Below are positions 1 through 8,113 of a stretch of DNA of 64,000 nucleotides, one piece after another. The notes beneath the pieces were generated by a model. That model was not told the DNA's origin. It searched no databases and worked only from the letters and a program-made list of their open reading frames with translations. Numbering within the stretch: the first letter of the stretch is position 1; each line of letters starts with the position of its first letter. The stretch covers positions 124,001 through 188,000 of the forward strand of contig NZ_CP040509.1 in assembly GCF_005845365.1 (NCBI RefSeq), read 5' to 3'. The DNA comes from Rhodoluna limnophila (GTDB lineage: Bacteria; Actinomycetota; Actinomycetes; Actinomycetales; Microbacteriaceae). The position numbers were made by a program, and so were the translations under genes.

Positions 1-1620
1 CGCGAGAGCATTCAGTGCCGCAGCCTTTGCATCTTCTGCAGAGGTTGCCGCCAAAACCTTGTTGGCAATCTCTTTGCAGTCGGCTAGGTCTAGTGAAGAC
101 AACGCGTTGCGAACCACGGTCACCTGTGACTTAGAAACACTCACCGATGAAATGCCAAGACCGGCAAGCACCACCGCAAAGGCTGGGTCAGATGCGCTCT
201 CGCCACAAACACCAACTGAGATTCCGGCCTTCTTGCCGCCATCAGCAATGCGGGCCAGGGTACGAATCAATCCAGGTTGCCAGTGGTTTAGCAAAGCGCC
301 CAAAGATGGGTTCATGCGGTCAGCGGCAAATAGGTACTGAGATAGGTCGTTGGTGCCGATGCTGACAAAGTCAACTACGCCCTCAAGCTGGTCAACCATT
401 GCTGCAATAGACGGTGTCTCAACCATCACGCCAACCTTGTAACCACCGATGCCGCGTGCTAGCTCGGCAAACTGCTTGGCCTCTTGCACGGTTGCAATCA
501 TCGGGGCCATAACCCAAACCTCGCGGCCGGTGGCCAAGCGTGCAGCCTCAAGGCTGGTCAGCTGGTCTTCGATGAACTGGCGGTGGTCCTGAATCAAACG
601 GAATCCGCGAACACCAAGTGACGGGTTCTCTTCGTGAGGCATGTGCAAGAACGGCACGGGCTTGTCTGAACCAGCATCTATGGTGCGAACCACGATTGGG
701 CCAGCTGGGGCCGCAGCAAGAATCTCGCTGTAGCTAGCCACCTGCTGATCAATGGTCGGTGCAGTAGCAGCCGATAGGTAAAGCAACTCGGTGCGGAACA
801 AGCCAACACCCTCAGCCAAAGTTTCGGCCGATGCACCCTGGGCGTCTGCCAAGGTACCGATGTTTGCGCGAACCGGAATCACTGGGTCTTCGTTCAAGGC
901 CACAAACTCGATCGCCTTGGTTGCCAAAGACTCGTCTCCGCCGGTAACTACGCGGTCGCCAACTGGGTCAACCAAAACGGTGTCACCGTTAGCTAGGTCG
1001 GCGGCTGCGCCACAAGAGACCACAGCCGGAATGCTGCGTGAACGGCAGATGATTGCGGTGTGGCTGGTTGGTCCACCCTTGAGGGTGATCACGCCAACTA
1101 CAGCCTTAGTGAACTGAGCGGTGTCGGCTGGGCTAAAGTCCTCGCCAACCAAAACAATGCGTCCGGTCTCTGGCAGGGTTAGTGCCATTTCGATTCCGGC
1201 TAGGTCTGCCTGCACACGCTTTGAAAGGTCCTGTAGGTCCTTTACGCGCTCGTCAAAATCAGGGTCGCCGCCAAGTAGCTCGGCAAAGGTATCAACCGCT
1301 TGGCCATAGCCAGCGCCGGCAGTCCAGCCTTCATCGATGTTTGATTCAGCTAGCTCAAAAAGCTCTTCATCTTCAAGCAAAAACTTAAGTGCTTCGAAGA
1401 TCTCGGCAGTGGTTCCGCCGGCGCGCTCGCCGAGGGTGTCGAGGGTGTTGGCCACGTTTGCAATTGCTTGCTTTAGTGCGGCCTTCTCGTCTGCTGCAGA
1501 CTGCGATGACTTGCTCCACGCAGGTAGCGGGGCCTGAGGCTTAACAACAAGTACCTCGCCGACAGACGAGTTTAGGCCGACACCTAGGCCAGACAGAATG
1601 GTGCCCTGAGCTAGAGACAA
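1..1620 (-). CDS. ptsI: PTS enzyme I (phosphoenolpyruvate-protein phosphotransferase), 3' end cut by window edge
   Basis: Cytoplasmic enzyme that takes the phosphate from phosphoenolpyruvate and passes it to HPr, the first step of all PTS sugar uptake. The minus-strand reading frame begins at a TTG at 1618-1620, preceded by an AAGGG ribosome-binding site, and runs off the left edge after 540 codons. The phospho-accepting histidine lies in GGPTSHTAI at about residue 187 (189 in E. coli), and the PEP-domain cysteine motif SVCGE is at about residue 472. From E. coli spacing, only the last few to about 20 residues are missing. It starts 4 bases after the HPr stop, so the two are surely one operon. 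No ATG start is available. Confidence 0.96.
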   Translation of the reverse strand, partial: MSLAQGTILSGLGVGLNSSVGEVLVVKPQAPLPAWSKSSQSAADEKAALKQAIANVANTLDTLGERAGGTTAEIFEALKFLLEDEELFELAESNIDEGWTAGAGYGQAVDTFAELLGGDPDFDERVKDLQDLSKRVQADLAGIEMALTLPETGRIVLVGEDFSPADTAQFTKAVVGVITLKGGPTSHTAIICRSRSIPAVVSCGAAADLANGDTVLVDPVGDRVVTGGDESLATKAIEFVALNEDPVIPVRANIGTLADAQGASAETLAEGVGLFRTELLYLSAATAPTIDQQVASYSEILAAAPAGPIVVRTIDAGSDKPVPFLHMPHEENPSLGVRGFRLIQDHRQFIEDQLTSLEAARLATGREVWVMAPMIATVQEAKQFAELARGIGGYKVGVMVETPSIAAMVDQLEGVVDFVSIGTNDLSQYLFAADRMNPSLGALLNHWQPGLIRTLARIADGGKKAGISVGVCGESASDPAFAVVLAGLGISSVSVSKSQVTVVRNALSSLDLADCKEIANKVLAATSAEDAKAAALNALA

Positions 1621-1624
1621 GGTA

Positions 1625-1894
1625 CTAGCCCTTCAAGAACTCTTGGATCTGAACGTGCAGGTCTGATGCAACTGCAGCGTCTTCGGTCTCAAACTGAAGA
1701 GTCAGCTTCTCGCCGGTCTTAATCTTTAGAGACATCAGCATCAGTGCTGAATTTGCCTTGACGAAGTCCTCGCCTGGGCGACCGATGGTGATGGTCAAGC
1801 CTGACTCTTTAACCAGCTTTACAATCTGGCTGGCTGGGCGAGCGTGCAGACCAATCGGGTCAAGAACCTCAACCTCAAGAGAGATAACAGACAT
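1625..1894 (-). CDS. ptsH: Phosphocarrier protein HPr
   Basis: Small cytoplasmic phosphocarrier (89 aa) that receives phosphate from enzyme I and hands it to EIIA proteins. The active histidine is in GLHARPAS, about residue 17. I place the start at the ATG at 1894 because CGGAG sits just upstream and the protein then has the usual family length; a longer frame upstream to 1957 adds an unlikely leader. The regulatory serine region common in Gram-positives is not obvious (the segment reads NSALMLMSLKI). It is directly followed by ptsI on the same strand and diverges from the EIIA-EIIB-EIIC genes. Confidence 0.96.
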   Translation of the reverse strand: MSVISLEVEVLDPIGLHARPASQIVKLVKESGLTITIGRPGEDFVKANSALMLMSLKIKTGEKLTLQFETEDAAVASDLHVQIQEFLKG

Positions 1895-2143
1895 CAAATA
1901 CTCCGTTTTTATATAAGTGAGTGGGGTGAACGTACAGTTTCCCACACATATACCCAAGGTGACAACACACCGCTTTAGCTGAGTTGCCCGGTCATTTGGG
2001 GCTATTCTTCATTTGTATCTTTTCTACAAATAACAATTGTTACTTTCTCGCATCATTTATCGAAAAATGGCAAGCGCTTACGGTCTTGCTCAGTATCGTA
2101 AATCCGGGTTAGTAATAACAAAGCTTCCAAAGGAGCAAGCAAT
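1895..2143. promoter_or_regulatory. Divergent PTS control region with three palindromes
   Basis: This 249-base region separates ptsH (minus) from the EIIA gene (plus) and must hold both promoters. Three symmetric sites are visible: TTTGTA-N7-TACAAA at 2012-2030, the perfect 12-mer TAACAATTGTTA at 2031-2042, and GGCAAGCGCTTACG at 2069-2082. The last resembles the CG-centred operators of LacI/GalR/CcpA-type repressors. No regulator gene is adjacent. AAGGAG at about 2130-2135 is the ribosome-binding site of the TTG-started EIIA gene. Confidence 0.6.
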
Positions 2144-2593
2144 TTGAGTACAGCTGTAACCACTGCAGACATCGTTATCGTCGACATTGAAGCAACCACC
2201 AAAGAAGAGGCAACCCGTCTTCTTGCAGAACGTTTGCTCGCTGCAGGCCGCATCACCGAAATCGAGGGTTACCTCGAGGCAGTCGCAAAGCGCGAAGAAC
2301 ACTTCCCAACCGGCATCGAGGGTGGCATTGCTATTCCTCACGCACAGAGTGACCTAGTCACCGCCCCATCAGTTGCTGTTGCAACTTCAGTAGCGGGCAT
2401 CGACTTCGGAGCCGACGACGGCCCATCACACCTAATCTTCCTAATCGCTGCACCAGCATCTGGCGACAGCGCTCACCTATCGATCCTGGCTTCGCTAGCT
2501 CGTAAGGTTATGCACGAGGAATTCCGCGACGCACTTCGCGCCGACAAGAGCCCAGCATCCATCGCAGAGACCGTTACCCGAGAGGTTCAGTAA
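2144..2593 (+). CDS. PTS EIIA component, fructose/mannitol family
   Basis: Cytoplasmic phosphotransfer protein (149 aa) that takes phosphate from HPr and passes it to EIIB. The active-site histidine is H66 in the motif GIAIPHAQSD, diagnostic of the PTS EIIA type-2 (fructose/nitrogen) domain. Start is TTG at 2144, with AAGGAG nine bases upstream. The gene stops 2 bases before the EIIB start and is clearly cotranscribed with it. In many bacteria this domain is fused to EIIB and EIIC as FruA; here it stands alone. The sugar cannot be named from sequence; fructose or a related hexose or polyol is most likely. Confidence 0.9.
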   Translation: MSTAVTTADIVIVDIEATTKEEATRLLAERLLAAGRITEIEGYLEAVAKREEHFPTGIEGGIAIPHAQSDLVTAPSVAVATSVAGIDFGADDGPSHLIFLIAAPASGDSAHLSILASLARKVMHEEFRDALRADKSPASIAETVTREVQ

Positions 2594-2595
2594 TC

Positions 2596-3030
2596 ATGGC
2601 AAAAATCGTTTGTGTCACATCATGCATCACCGGCATCGCCCACACCTACATGGCAGCAGAGGCTCTAGAGCAGGCTGGCAAGAAGCTAGGTCACGAGGTA
2701 ATCGTTGAGACCCAGGGTTCAGCAGGTTCAAACCCACTAAAGCAAGACGTCATCGATTCAGCTGACGCTGTGATCTTTGGTGTTGACCTAGAGGTTGTTG
2801 GCCGCGACCGTTTCAACGGCAAGCCATACATCGAGGTACCGGTTGCTAAGGCAATGCGCGGTGCAACTGCACTTATCACCGAAGTTCTAGAGGCAGCTGC
2901 CAACGGAACCGCCAAGAAAGTTGGCAACGAAGCTTCTGCTGCTCAACCAGCAGAGAAAGAGAAGGCGGCAGAGAAGCCATCTTCAGAGAAGAAGGGCGGC
3001 TTCCTCGGAGGCCTCTTCGGTAAGAAGTAA
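2596..3030 (+). CDS. PTS EIIB component, fructose family
   Basis: Cytoplasmic EIIB (144 aa) that carries phosphate on a cysteine and phosphorylates the sugar during transport by EIIC. The phospho-cysteine is probably C10, in C-ITGIAHTYMAAE, matching the CPTGxAHTxMAAE motif of FruA-type EIIB domains. The first 105 or so residues are the domain. The tail is a low-complexity Ala/Glu/Lys linker ending in GGFLGGLFGKK, which looks like the remnant of an interdomain linker from a once fused protein. The start ATG is 2 bases after the EIIA stop. Confidence 0.9.
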   Translation: MAKIVCVTSCITGIAHTYMAAEALEQAGKKLGHEVIVETQGSAGSNPLKQDVIDSADAVIFGVDLEVVGRDRFNGKPYIEVPVAKAMRGATALITEVLEAAANGTAKKVGNEASAAQPAEKEKAAEKPSSEKKGGFLGGLFGKK

Positions 3031-3040
3031 GTAACACACA

Positions 3041-3069
3041 ATTTGGGACCACACCCCGTGGGCCCAAAT
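3041..3069 (+). other. Intercistronic stem-loop between EIIB and EIIC
   Basis: ATTTGGG pairs with CCCAAAT and CCAC with GTGG, with one internal mismatch and a 5-base loop. No T-run follows, so it is not a classical terminator. Its place between an abundant soluble protein gene and a membrane protein gene fits an mRNA-stabilising or processing hairpin that sets their ratio (inference). Confidence 0.55.
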
Positions 3070-3100
3070 CTCAAACTAGAGAGCTAATAGGAGACTCATA

Positions 3101-4243
3101 GTGAGTAACGCATCAATCGGAACCCGCATCCGCCAATGGCTGATGACCGGTGTTTCATACATGATTCCTTTCGTAGCAGCCGGCGGTATTTTGATCGCTC
3201 TTGGCTTCCTTCTTGGAGCAGCTGCTGCAGGTACTGATGGTATCCACGCGTACGACGCGGCAAAGATGGGTGTTCCAACCAACGAGGGTGGAGCAGTAAC
3301 CGGATTTGACCTTCTAAACGTTGGTAACTGGGCATTCATCATCTTCTGGCTAGGTAAGGCTGCATTCGCATTCTTCGTGCCAGTACTAGCTGGTTACATT
3401 GCATTCGCAATTGCTGACCGTCCTGGTATCGCACCTGGCTTCGTCGCTGGTGCACTTGCAACCGGTCTAGACGGCAACCCATTGGGTACCGGCACCGGCT
3501 TCCTTGGCGCAATCGCTGGTGGTTTCATCGCTGGTTTTGCTGCTCTATGGATCAGCCGCTGGCCAGTAGCTAACTGGATCAAGCCAGTTATGCCAGTAGT
3601 TGTAATTCCTCTACTAGCTTCGATCATTGCCGGTGTGTCAATGGTTCTAGTTCTAAAGACCCCAATTGGTGCACTTGTTACCGGTCTAACCGACTGGCTA
3701 AACGGCATCTCAACTGCAGGTCTAGTTGTACTAGGTATCGTTATCGGTCTAATGATGGCATTCGACATGGGTGGCCCAGTTAACAAGGTTGCTTACACCT
3801 TCGGTGTTACCGGTCTTGCTGCTGCTGGTGCTGTTGCTTCAGCAACCGAGTTCCAGGTTATGGCTATCGTTATGGCTGCAGGTATGACTCCTCCACTAGG
3901 TCTTGCACTAGCTACCCAGCTACGCAAGAAGCTATTCACCGAGTCAGAGCGCGAAAACGGTAAGGCTGCATGGCTACTAGGTGCATCATTCATCTCTGAA
4001 GGTGCAATCCCATTCGCTGCTGCTGACCCAATCCGCGTGATTCCTTCAATCATGCTTGGTTCTGGTGTAACCGGTGCTCTAGTTGCTATCTTCGGCAACG
4101 AGCTACGCGCACCACACGGTGGTATCTTCGTGTTCCCACTAGTGAGCAACGCTCTAACCTACGTGCTGGCAATCCTTATTGGTACCGCTGTTACTGCTCT
4201 TGCAGTAATCGTTGCCAAGGGTATTGGTAACAAGGCTGAGTAA
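3101..4243 (+). CDS. PTS EIIC component, fructose family permease
   Basis: Integral membrane sugar channel of the PTS (380 aa, multiple hydrophobic segments) that binds and translocates the sugar for phosphorylation by EIIB. Family features include the N-terminal segment MIPFVAAGGILIALGF, the FDMGGPVNK loop, and the ISEGAIPFAAADP motif near residue 300. Start is GTG at 3101, with AGGAGA about 8 bases upstream. It follows the EIIB gene after a hairpin spacer and ends just before a strong terminator. Codon choice (CTA leucine, GTT valine) resembles the ribosomal protein genes, suggesting high expression. Confidence 0.92.
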   Translation: MSNASIGTRIRQWLMTGVSYMIPFVAAGGILIALGFLLGAAAAGTDGIHAYDAAKMGVPTNEGGAVTGFDLLNVGNWAFIIFWLGKAAFAFFVPVLAGYIAFAIADRPGIAPGFVAGALATGLDGNPLGTGTGFLGAIAGGFIAGFAALWISRWPVANWIKPVMPVVVIPLLASIIAGVSMVLVLKTPIGALVTGLTDWLNGISTAGLVVLGIVIGLMMAFDMGGPVNKVAYTFGVTGLAAAGAVASATEFQVMAIVMAAGMTPPLGLALATQLRKKLFTESERENGKAAWLLGASFISEGAIPFAAADPIRVIPSIMLGSGVTGALVAIFGNELRAPHGGIFVFPLVSNALTYVLAILIGTAVTALAVIVAKGIGNKAE

Positions 4244-4275
4244 TTTCAGCTGCACCGTCTTTTAGACAAATCTAG

Positions 4276-4315
4276 AAAAGGGCCTGGGAGTAATCCCAGG
4301 CCCTTTTCCAATAAA
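4276..4315 (+). terminator. Rho-independent terminator of the EIIABC operon
   Basis: A perfect 14-base stem (AAAAGGGCCTGGGA pairing with its complement) closes a 4-base GTAA loop and ends in TTTT. It closes the PTS operon before the envelope polymer genes. Confidence 0.93.
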
Positions 4316-4333
4316 CTTAGGCAGGTGAACCAC

Positions 4334-5179
4334 ATGGAACTCGCAGAATATGCAGCGCAGCATGGCCTCAAGCGCATGGGCGCAAGGCCTCCGTTTGGCA
4401 CATACATAAAAGATGCTTGGGCTCGCCGCGACTTTGCGATTGCCCTGTCAAAATTCACCAACGATGCCCTGAATGCGCGCAACCGCCTTGGTCGCTGGTG
4501 GATGGTTCTGCTACCGACCATTCAGGCAACCACATACGGCTTGATCTTCGGCATCATTCTTGGTGACAACCGCCCAGATAACTTCTTGCCGTTCTTGTTT
4601 ACCGGCGTGTTTTTGTTCTCATTCTTCTCAGCCAGTTTTTCAACCGGCGCCAGCTCTCTGACCAGCAACAGCGGATTGGTCAAGAGCCTCAGCTTTCCGC
4701 GCATCCTGTTGCCAATCTCGGCCGTGATTCGCCAGCTCATCAACCTATTGCCACAGCTGGCTGTGCTGTTGGTCTTGGTGCTCATCATCCAGCGCCAAGT
4801 TACCTGGAGCTGGTTTGGGCTCATCCCGGTAGTGCTTTTGATGATCATCTTTAGCGCCGGCTTGGCCATGGTCTCGGCCCGCCTAACCACACAGGTTCGC
4901 GACTTCTCAAACCTGATTCCGTTCATCACGCGCATCATGTTTTACACCAGCGGCATTTTCTTCAGCATCGATAGCCTGCTTGACCAGTACCCAACCCTGA
5001 TGGCCATCATGAAGTGGAACCCGGTTTACGACTTCATCGAGCTTGGCCGAGGTGCACTTGTCAGTGGCCACAGCATGGAGCCACAACTGTGGATTGGGGC
5101 ATCGGTGTGGGCATTTGGTTTGTTCATCTTGGGCACGGTTTACTTCTGGAAAGCCGAGGAACGCTATGGCCGAGACTAA
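4334..5179 (+). CDS. ABC-2 type polysaccharide export permease (Wzm/TagG-like)
   Basis: Membrane subunit of an ABC exporter for a lipid-linked surface polymer. It has a cytoplasmic N-terminus followed by about six hydrophobic segments starting near WWMVLLPTIQATTYGLIFG, typical of the ABC-2 family. I choose the ATG at 4334 (281 aa) because AGG-CAGG lies about 8 bases upstream; a GTG at 4325 would add MNH. Its last 14 bases overlap the start of the ATPase gene, so the two are translationally coupled and form one transporter. The partner genes downstream suggest a phosphodiester-containing (teichoic-acid-like) cargo. Confidence 0.88.
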   Translation: MELAEYAAQHGLKRMGARPPFGTYIKDAWARRDFAIALSKFTNDALNARNRLGRWWMVLLPTIQATTYGLIFGIILGDNRPDNFLPFLFTGVFLFSFFSASFSTGASSLTSNSGLVKSLSFPRILLPISAVIRQLINLLPQLAVLLVLVLIIQRQVTWSWFGLIPVVLLMIIFSAGLAMVSARLTTQVRDFSNLIPFITRIMFYTSGIFFSIDSLLDQYPTLMAIMKWNPVYDFIELGRGALVSGHSMEPQLWIGASVWAFGLFILGTVYFWKAEERYGRD

Positions 5180-5933
5180 CGAACGCAAGCCGGTAGTGAT
5201 CGTCGACGACGTTCACATTGTTTATAAGGTTTATGCCTCGGGCAAGCGTGCCGTGGGCGAGAACAGCCGCAACGGCCTGCTCAAAAAGAAGACCCAGCTG
5301 CGCGAGGTTCACGCGGTCAAGGGCGTCAGCTTTACGGTTTACGAGGGTGAGTCGGTTGGTCTAATCGGCAGCAACGGCTCGGGCAAATCATCTTTGATGC
5401 GCGCGGTTTCTGGCCTAACCCCAATCGACAAAGGCAACATCTATGCCTCGGCGCGGCCAACTTTGCTTGGCGTTGGCGCGGCCCTGCTGCCTGCGCTTTC
5501 TGGCGAGAAAAACATTTTGCTGGGTGGCATGGCCATGGGTCTGGACCGCAAAGATGCTGAGTCCTCGGTTGATGCAATCACCGAATTTGCTGGCCTCGAG
5601 CAGTTCATCGAACTTCCGATGCGCACCTACTCATCAGGTATGTCTGCGCGTTTGCGCTTTGCAATTGCTGCTCACCGCGACCACGACATCTTGATTATTG
5701 ACGAGGCTTTGGCTGTTGGTGACCAGGCCTTCCGCAACCGTTCTGAGGCACGCATGCGCCAGATGAAAGACAGTGCCGGAACCGTGTTTTTGGTTAGCCA
5801 CAGCATGAAGTCCATTCTTGACACCTGTACCCGGGTTATCTGGCTTGAAAAGGGCGTGCTGCGCATGGATGGCGACCCTCAGACCGTTGTCGATGCATAC
5901 AACGCGGCCAACGGCTCAACCACGGTCGACTAA
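5166..5933 (+). CDS. ABC transporter ATP-binding protein for polysaccharide export (Wzt/TagH-like)
   Basis: ATPase (255 aa) that drives the exporter encoded just upstream. Walker A is GSNGSGKSS, the signature is YSSGMSARL, and Walker B is ILIIDEALAVGD followed by the switch histidine in VSHS. The family-typical N-terminal stretch (DVHIVYKVYASGK) is present, while the long C-terminal cargo-binding domain of some Wzt proteins is absent, as in TagH-type ATPases with short tails. The start is the ATG at 5166, overlapping the permease stop. Confidence 0.9.
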   Translation: MAETNERKPVVIVDDVHIVYKVYASGKRAVGENSRNGLLKKKTQLREVHAVKGVSFTVYEGESVGLIGSNGSGKSSLMRAVSGLTPIDKGNIYASARPTLLGVGAALLPALSGEKNILLGGMAMGLDRKDAESSVDAITEFAGLEQFIELPMRTYSSGMSARLRFAIAAHRDHDILIIDEALAVGDQAFRNRSEARMRQMKDSAGTVFLVSHSMKSILDTCTRVIWLEKGVLRMDGDPQTVVDAYNAANGSTTVD

Positions 5934-5935
5934 TC

Positions 5936-6931
5936 GTGGCCACCGCTCCAATTTCAGTAATTATGCCGGTGCTCAACGAGGCCGGTCACTTGGCCGATGC
6001 TGTTGCCAGCGTGATGGCGCAAAACTACGACGGTGATTTTGAGTTGCTGTTGGCCCTTGGTCCATCTACCGATGGCACCAACCAGATTGCTGCCGAGTTG
6101 GCGGCGGCCGACTCGCGGATCAGGCTGATTGATAACCCTCGAGGGCTAACCACGGTTGGCTTGAATGAGGCAATTCGCCAGAGCAAGCACGACATCATCA
6201 TTCGCATCGATGCCCACTCAGAGCCGGCCGAAGGTTATTTTGCCAACGGCGTGCGCATTTTGCTTATGCAAAAAGCTGACTTGCTGGGTGGCATCATGGA
6301 TGCCCGTGGGCGCAGCGCATTCCAAAAGGCAACCGCCTGGGCTTACACCAGCCGTTTCGGAATCGGTGGGGCAAACTTTCACGTGGGCGGCGAGGCCGGA
6401 GAAGCCGAGAGCGCTTACCTCGGTATCTTCAAAAAGAGTGCACTAACCCGGGTTGGTGGGTACGACGAAACCATCATCCGTGGTGAAGACTGGGAGCTAG
6501 CGCAGCGCATCAAAGCAACCGGGGGGCTGGTGTGGTTTAGCCCAGAGCTGCGAGTGGTCTATTGGCCGCGTGGCCGTTTTGACCGCTTGGTCAAACAGTT
6601 TTATTCAACCGGTGTTTGGCGCGGAGACCTGACAAAGCGCGATCTAAAGAACGCACCAAAACGCTACTTTGCACCGCCGCTATTGGTGGCTGCGGTAATT
6701 GCTGGGCTCTGGATGGTTCTGGCCGGTTGGTACATCGGTATCTTGCCACTGGCCGCCTACCTGATGGGCGCCGCCGGGTTGGCCGCAACCGCCCGCGGGC
6801 TCAGCCTCAAGGCGCGCATCGCGCTGCTAATTGTTTTGCCAACCATTCACTTCAGCTGGGGTTGGGGCTTTTGGGTCGGTTTCTTCAAGGGTGCCGGCCA
6901 AACCATCGATAAAAGCCGAGTGAACAAATGA
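5936..6931 (+). CDS. Glycosyltransferase family 2 with C-terminal membrane segments
   Basis: Predicted inverting glycosyltransferase (331 aa) acting at the cytoplasmic membrane face. The GT-A fold is shown by ISVIMPVLNEAGHL at the N-terminus, IIRIDAHSEP (the DxD-like position near residue 90) and GGYDETIIRGEDWELAQRI (the ED catalytic region). The last 80 residues contain two or three hydrophobic helices. Start is GTG at 5936, 2 bases after the ATPase stop. It overlaps the next gene by 4 bases (ATGA). It likely adds a sugar to the polymer handled by this locus; donor and acceptor are unknown. Confidence 0.85.
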   Translation: MATAPISVIMPVLNEAGHLADAVASVMAQNYDGDFELLLALGPSTDGTNQIAAELAAADSRIRLIDNPRGLTTVGLNEAIRQSKHDIIIRIDAHSEPAEGYFANGVRILLMQKADLLGGIMDARGRSAFQKATAWAYTSRFGIGGANFHVGGEAGEAESAYLGIFKKSALTRVGGYDETIIRGEDWELAQRIKATGGLVWFSPELRVVYWPRGRFDRLVKQFYSTGVWRGDLTKRDLKNAPKRYFAPPLLVAAVIAGLWMVLAGWYIGILPLAAYLMGAAGLAATARGLSLKARIALLIVLPTIHFSWGWGFWVGFFKGAGQTIDKSRVNK

Positions 6932-8103
6932 TCCTGTTGCAGGGGTATTCACCGGCACGGATTATCGGTGCTCTAAACCGCCGCCGAGCAGACCTGATTC
7001 GCAAGGCGCAATACCAGCCAGAAAAAACCACCACCCTGGCCAACGCGGTGTTGTTCGAGTCTTTTCAGGGGCAGTCAATCAGTGACAGCCCGCTTGATAT
7101 CTTTAACGAACTGCAGCGCACGCACCCAGAGCTCACTTTTTACTGGACTATTCGCCGTGGCAAAACCACGGCACCGGCAGGCAGCATCGGTGTGGTTTAT
7201 GGCTCACGCCAGTGGCTAAAGGCCCTGGCCACCGCCAAGTATCTGGTCAATAACAACAGTTTCCCTTGGTACTTTCGCAAGGTTGAGGGTCAGGTTTATC
7301 TACAAACTTGGCACGGCACGCCACTAAAGCGCCTTGGCCGAGACATCCAGGGCACCGGCCCATCAAAGGCCTACCTGGCCACCATGGATCGCGAGGCAGC
7401 CGCCTGGAACTACCTGGTTTCGCCGAGCCCGTACTGCACCCAGATCTTCCCTGGCTCATTCAACTACTCGGGCAACATTCTTGAGGCCGGCTACCCGCGC
7501 AACGACCGCTTGGCCAGCCAGCCAGAGGGTGTGCGCGAGCGCGTGCGCCGCCAACTTGGTGTGACCGACCCAACCGAGTGGCTGGTGCTTTACGCGCCAA
7601 CCTGGCGCGACTACAAACTCAGCGCCACCGGCAACTGGCAGGCCGTCAACTACCTAGGCAAAAACACACCGATGCCCGAGGGCGTGCGAATGATGTTTAG
7701 AGGTCACCACCTGACTCACGGTGCCCACAATTCATCGGTGGCGGGCAACGCGATTGACGTGACTAACTACCCAGATGTCGCCGAGCTTTACTTGGCCGCA
7801 GACGCTCTGGTGACTGATTATTCATCGGTGATGTTTGACTTTACGGTCACCGGCAAACCGGTGTTCTTTTTGGTGCCCGACCTGCAGCGCTATGAGGCCG
7901 AGCGCGGTTTCTATTTTGACTTCAGGGCCGAGGCACCGGGGCCAATTTGCAGCACGGTTGATGAGCTGTTGGCCGAGCTCAAGCAGATTGGCAAAAACGC
8001 ACACATCTATGCCCACAAATACGCCGCCTGGCAGCAAAAATTCAACTCACTCGAAGACGGCAAGGCTGCCGCGCGAGTGGTTGCAGCAGTCTTCGGCAAG
8101 TAG
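6928..8103 (+). CDS. CDP-glycerol glycerophosphotransferase family protein (TagB/TagF-like)
   Basis: Peripheral membrane transferase (391 aa) predicted to move glycerol-phosphate or ribitol-phosphate from its CDP form onto a lipid-linked acceptor. Family motifs are QTWHGTPLKRLGRD (catalytic His), a central YAPTWRDY, RGHHLTH and LVTDYSSVMFDF near residue 300, where the TDYSS box binds the phosphates. It overlaps the glycosyltransferase by 4 bases and sits beside the exporter. Together these argue for synthesis of a teichoic-acid-like polymer, although no TagD (glycerol-3-phosphate cytidylyltransferase) is seen in the window. Confidence 0.88.
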   Translation: MILLQGYSPARIIGALNRRRADLIRKAQYQPEKTTTLANAVLFESFQGQSISDSPLDIFNELQRTHPELTFYWTIRRGKTTAPAGSIGVVYGSRQWLKALATAKYLVNNNSFPWYFRKVEGQVYLQTWHGTPLKRLGRDIQGTGPSKAYLATMDREAAAWNYLVSPSPYCTQIFPGSFNYSGNILEAGYPRNDRLASQPEGVRERVRRQLGVTDPTEWLVLYAPTWRDYKLSATGNWQAVNYLGKNTPMPEGVRMMFRGHHLTHGAHNSSVAGNAIDVTNYPDVAELYLAADALVTDYSSVMFDFTVTGKPVFFLVPDLQRYEAERGFYFDFRAEAPGPICSTVDELLAELKQIGKNAHIYAHKYAAWQQKFNSLEDGKAAARVVAAVFGK

Positions 8104-8113
8104 TCTTGAGAGC

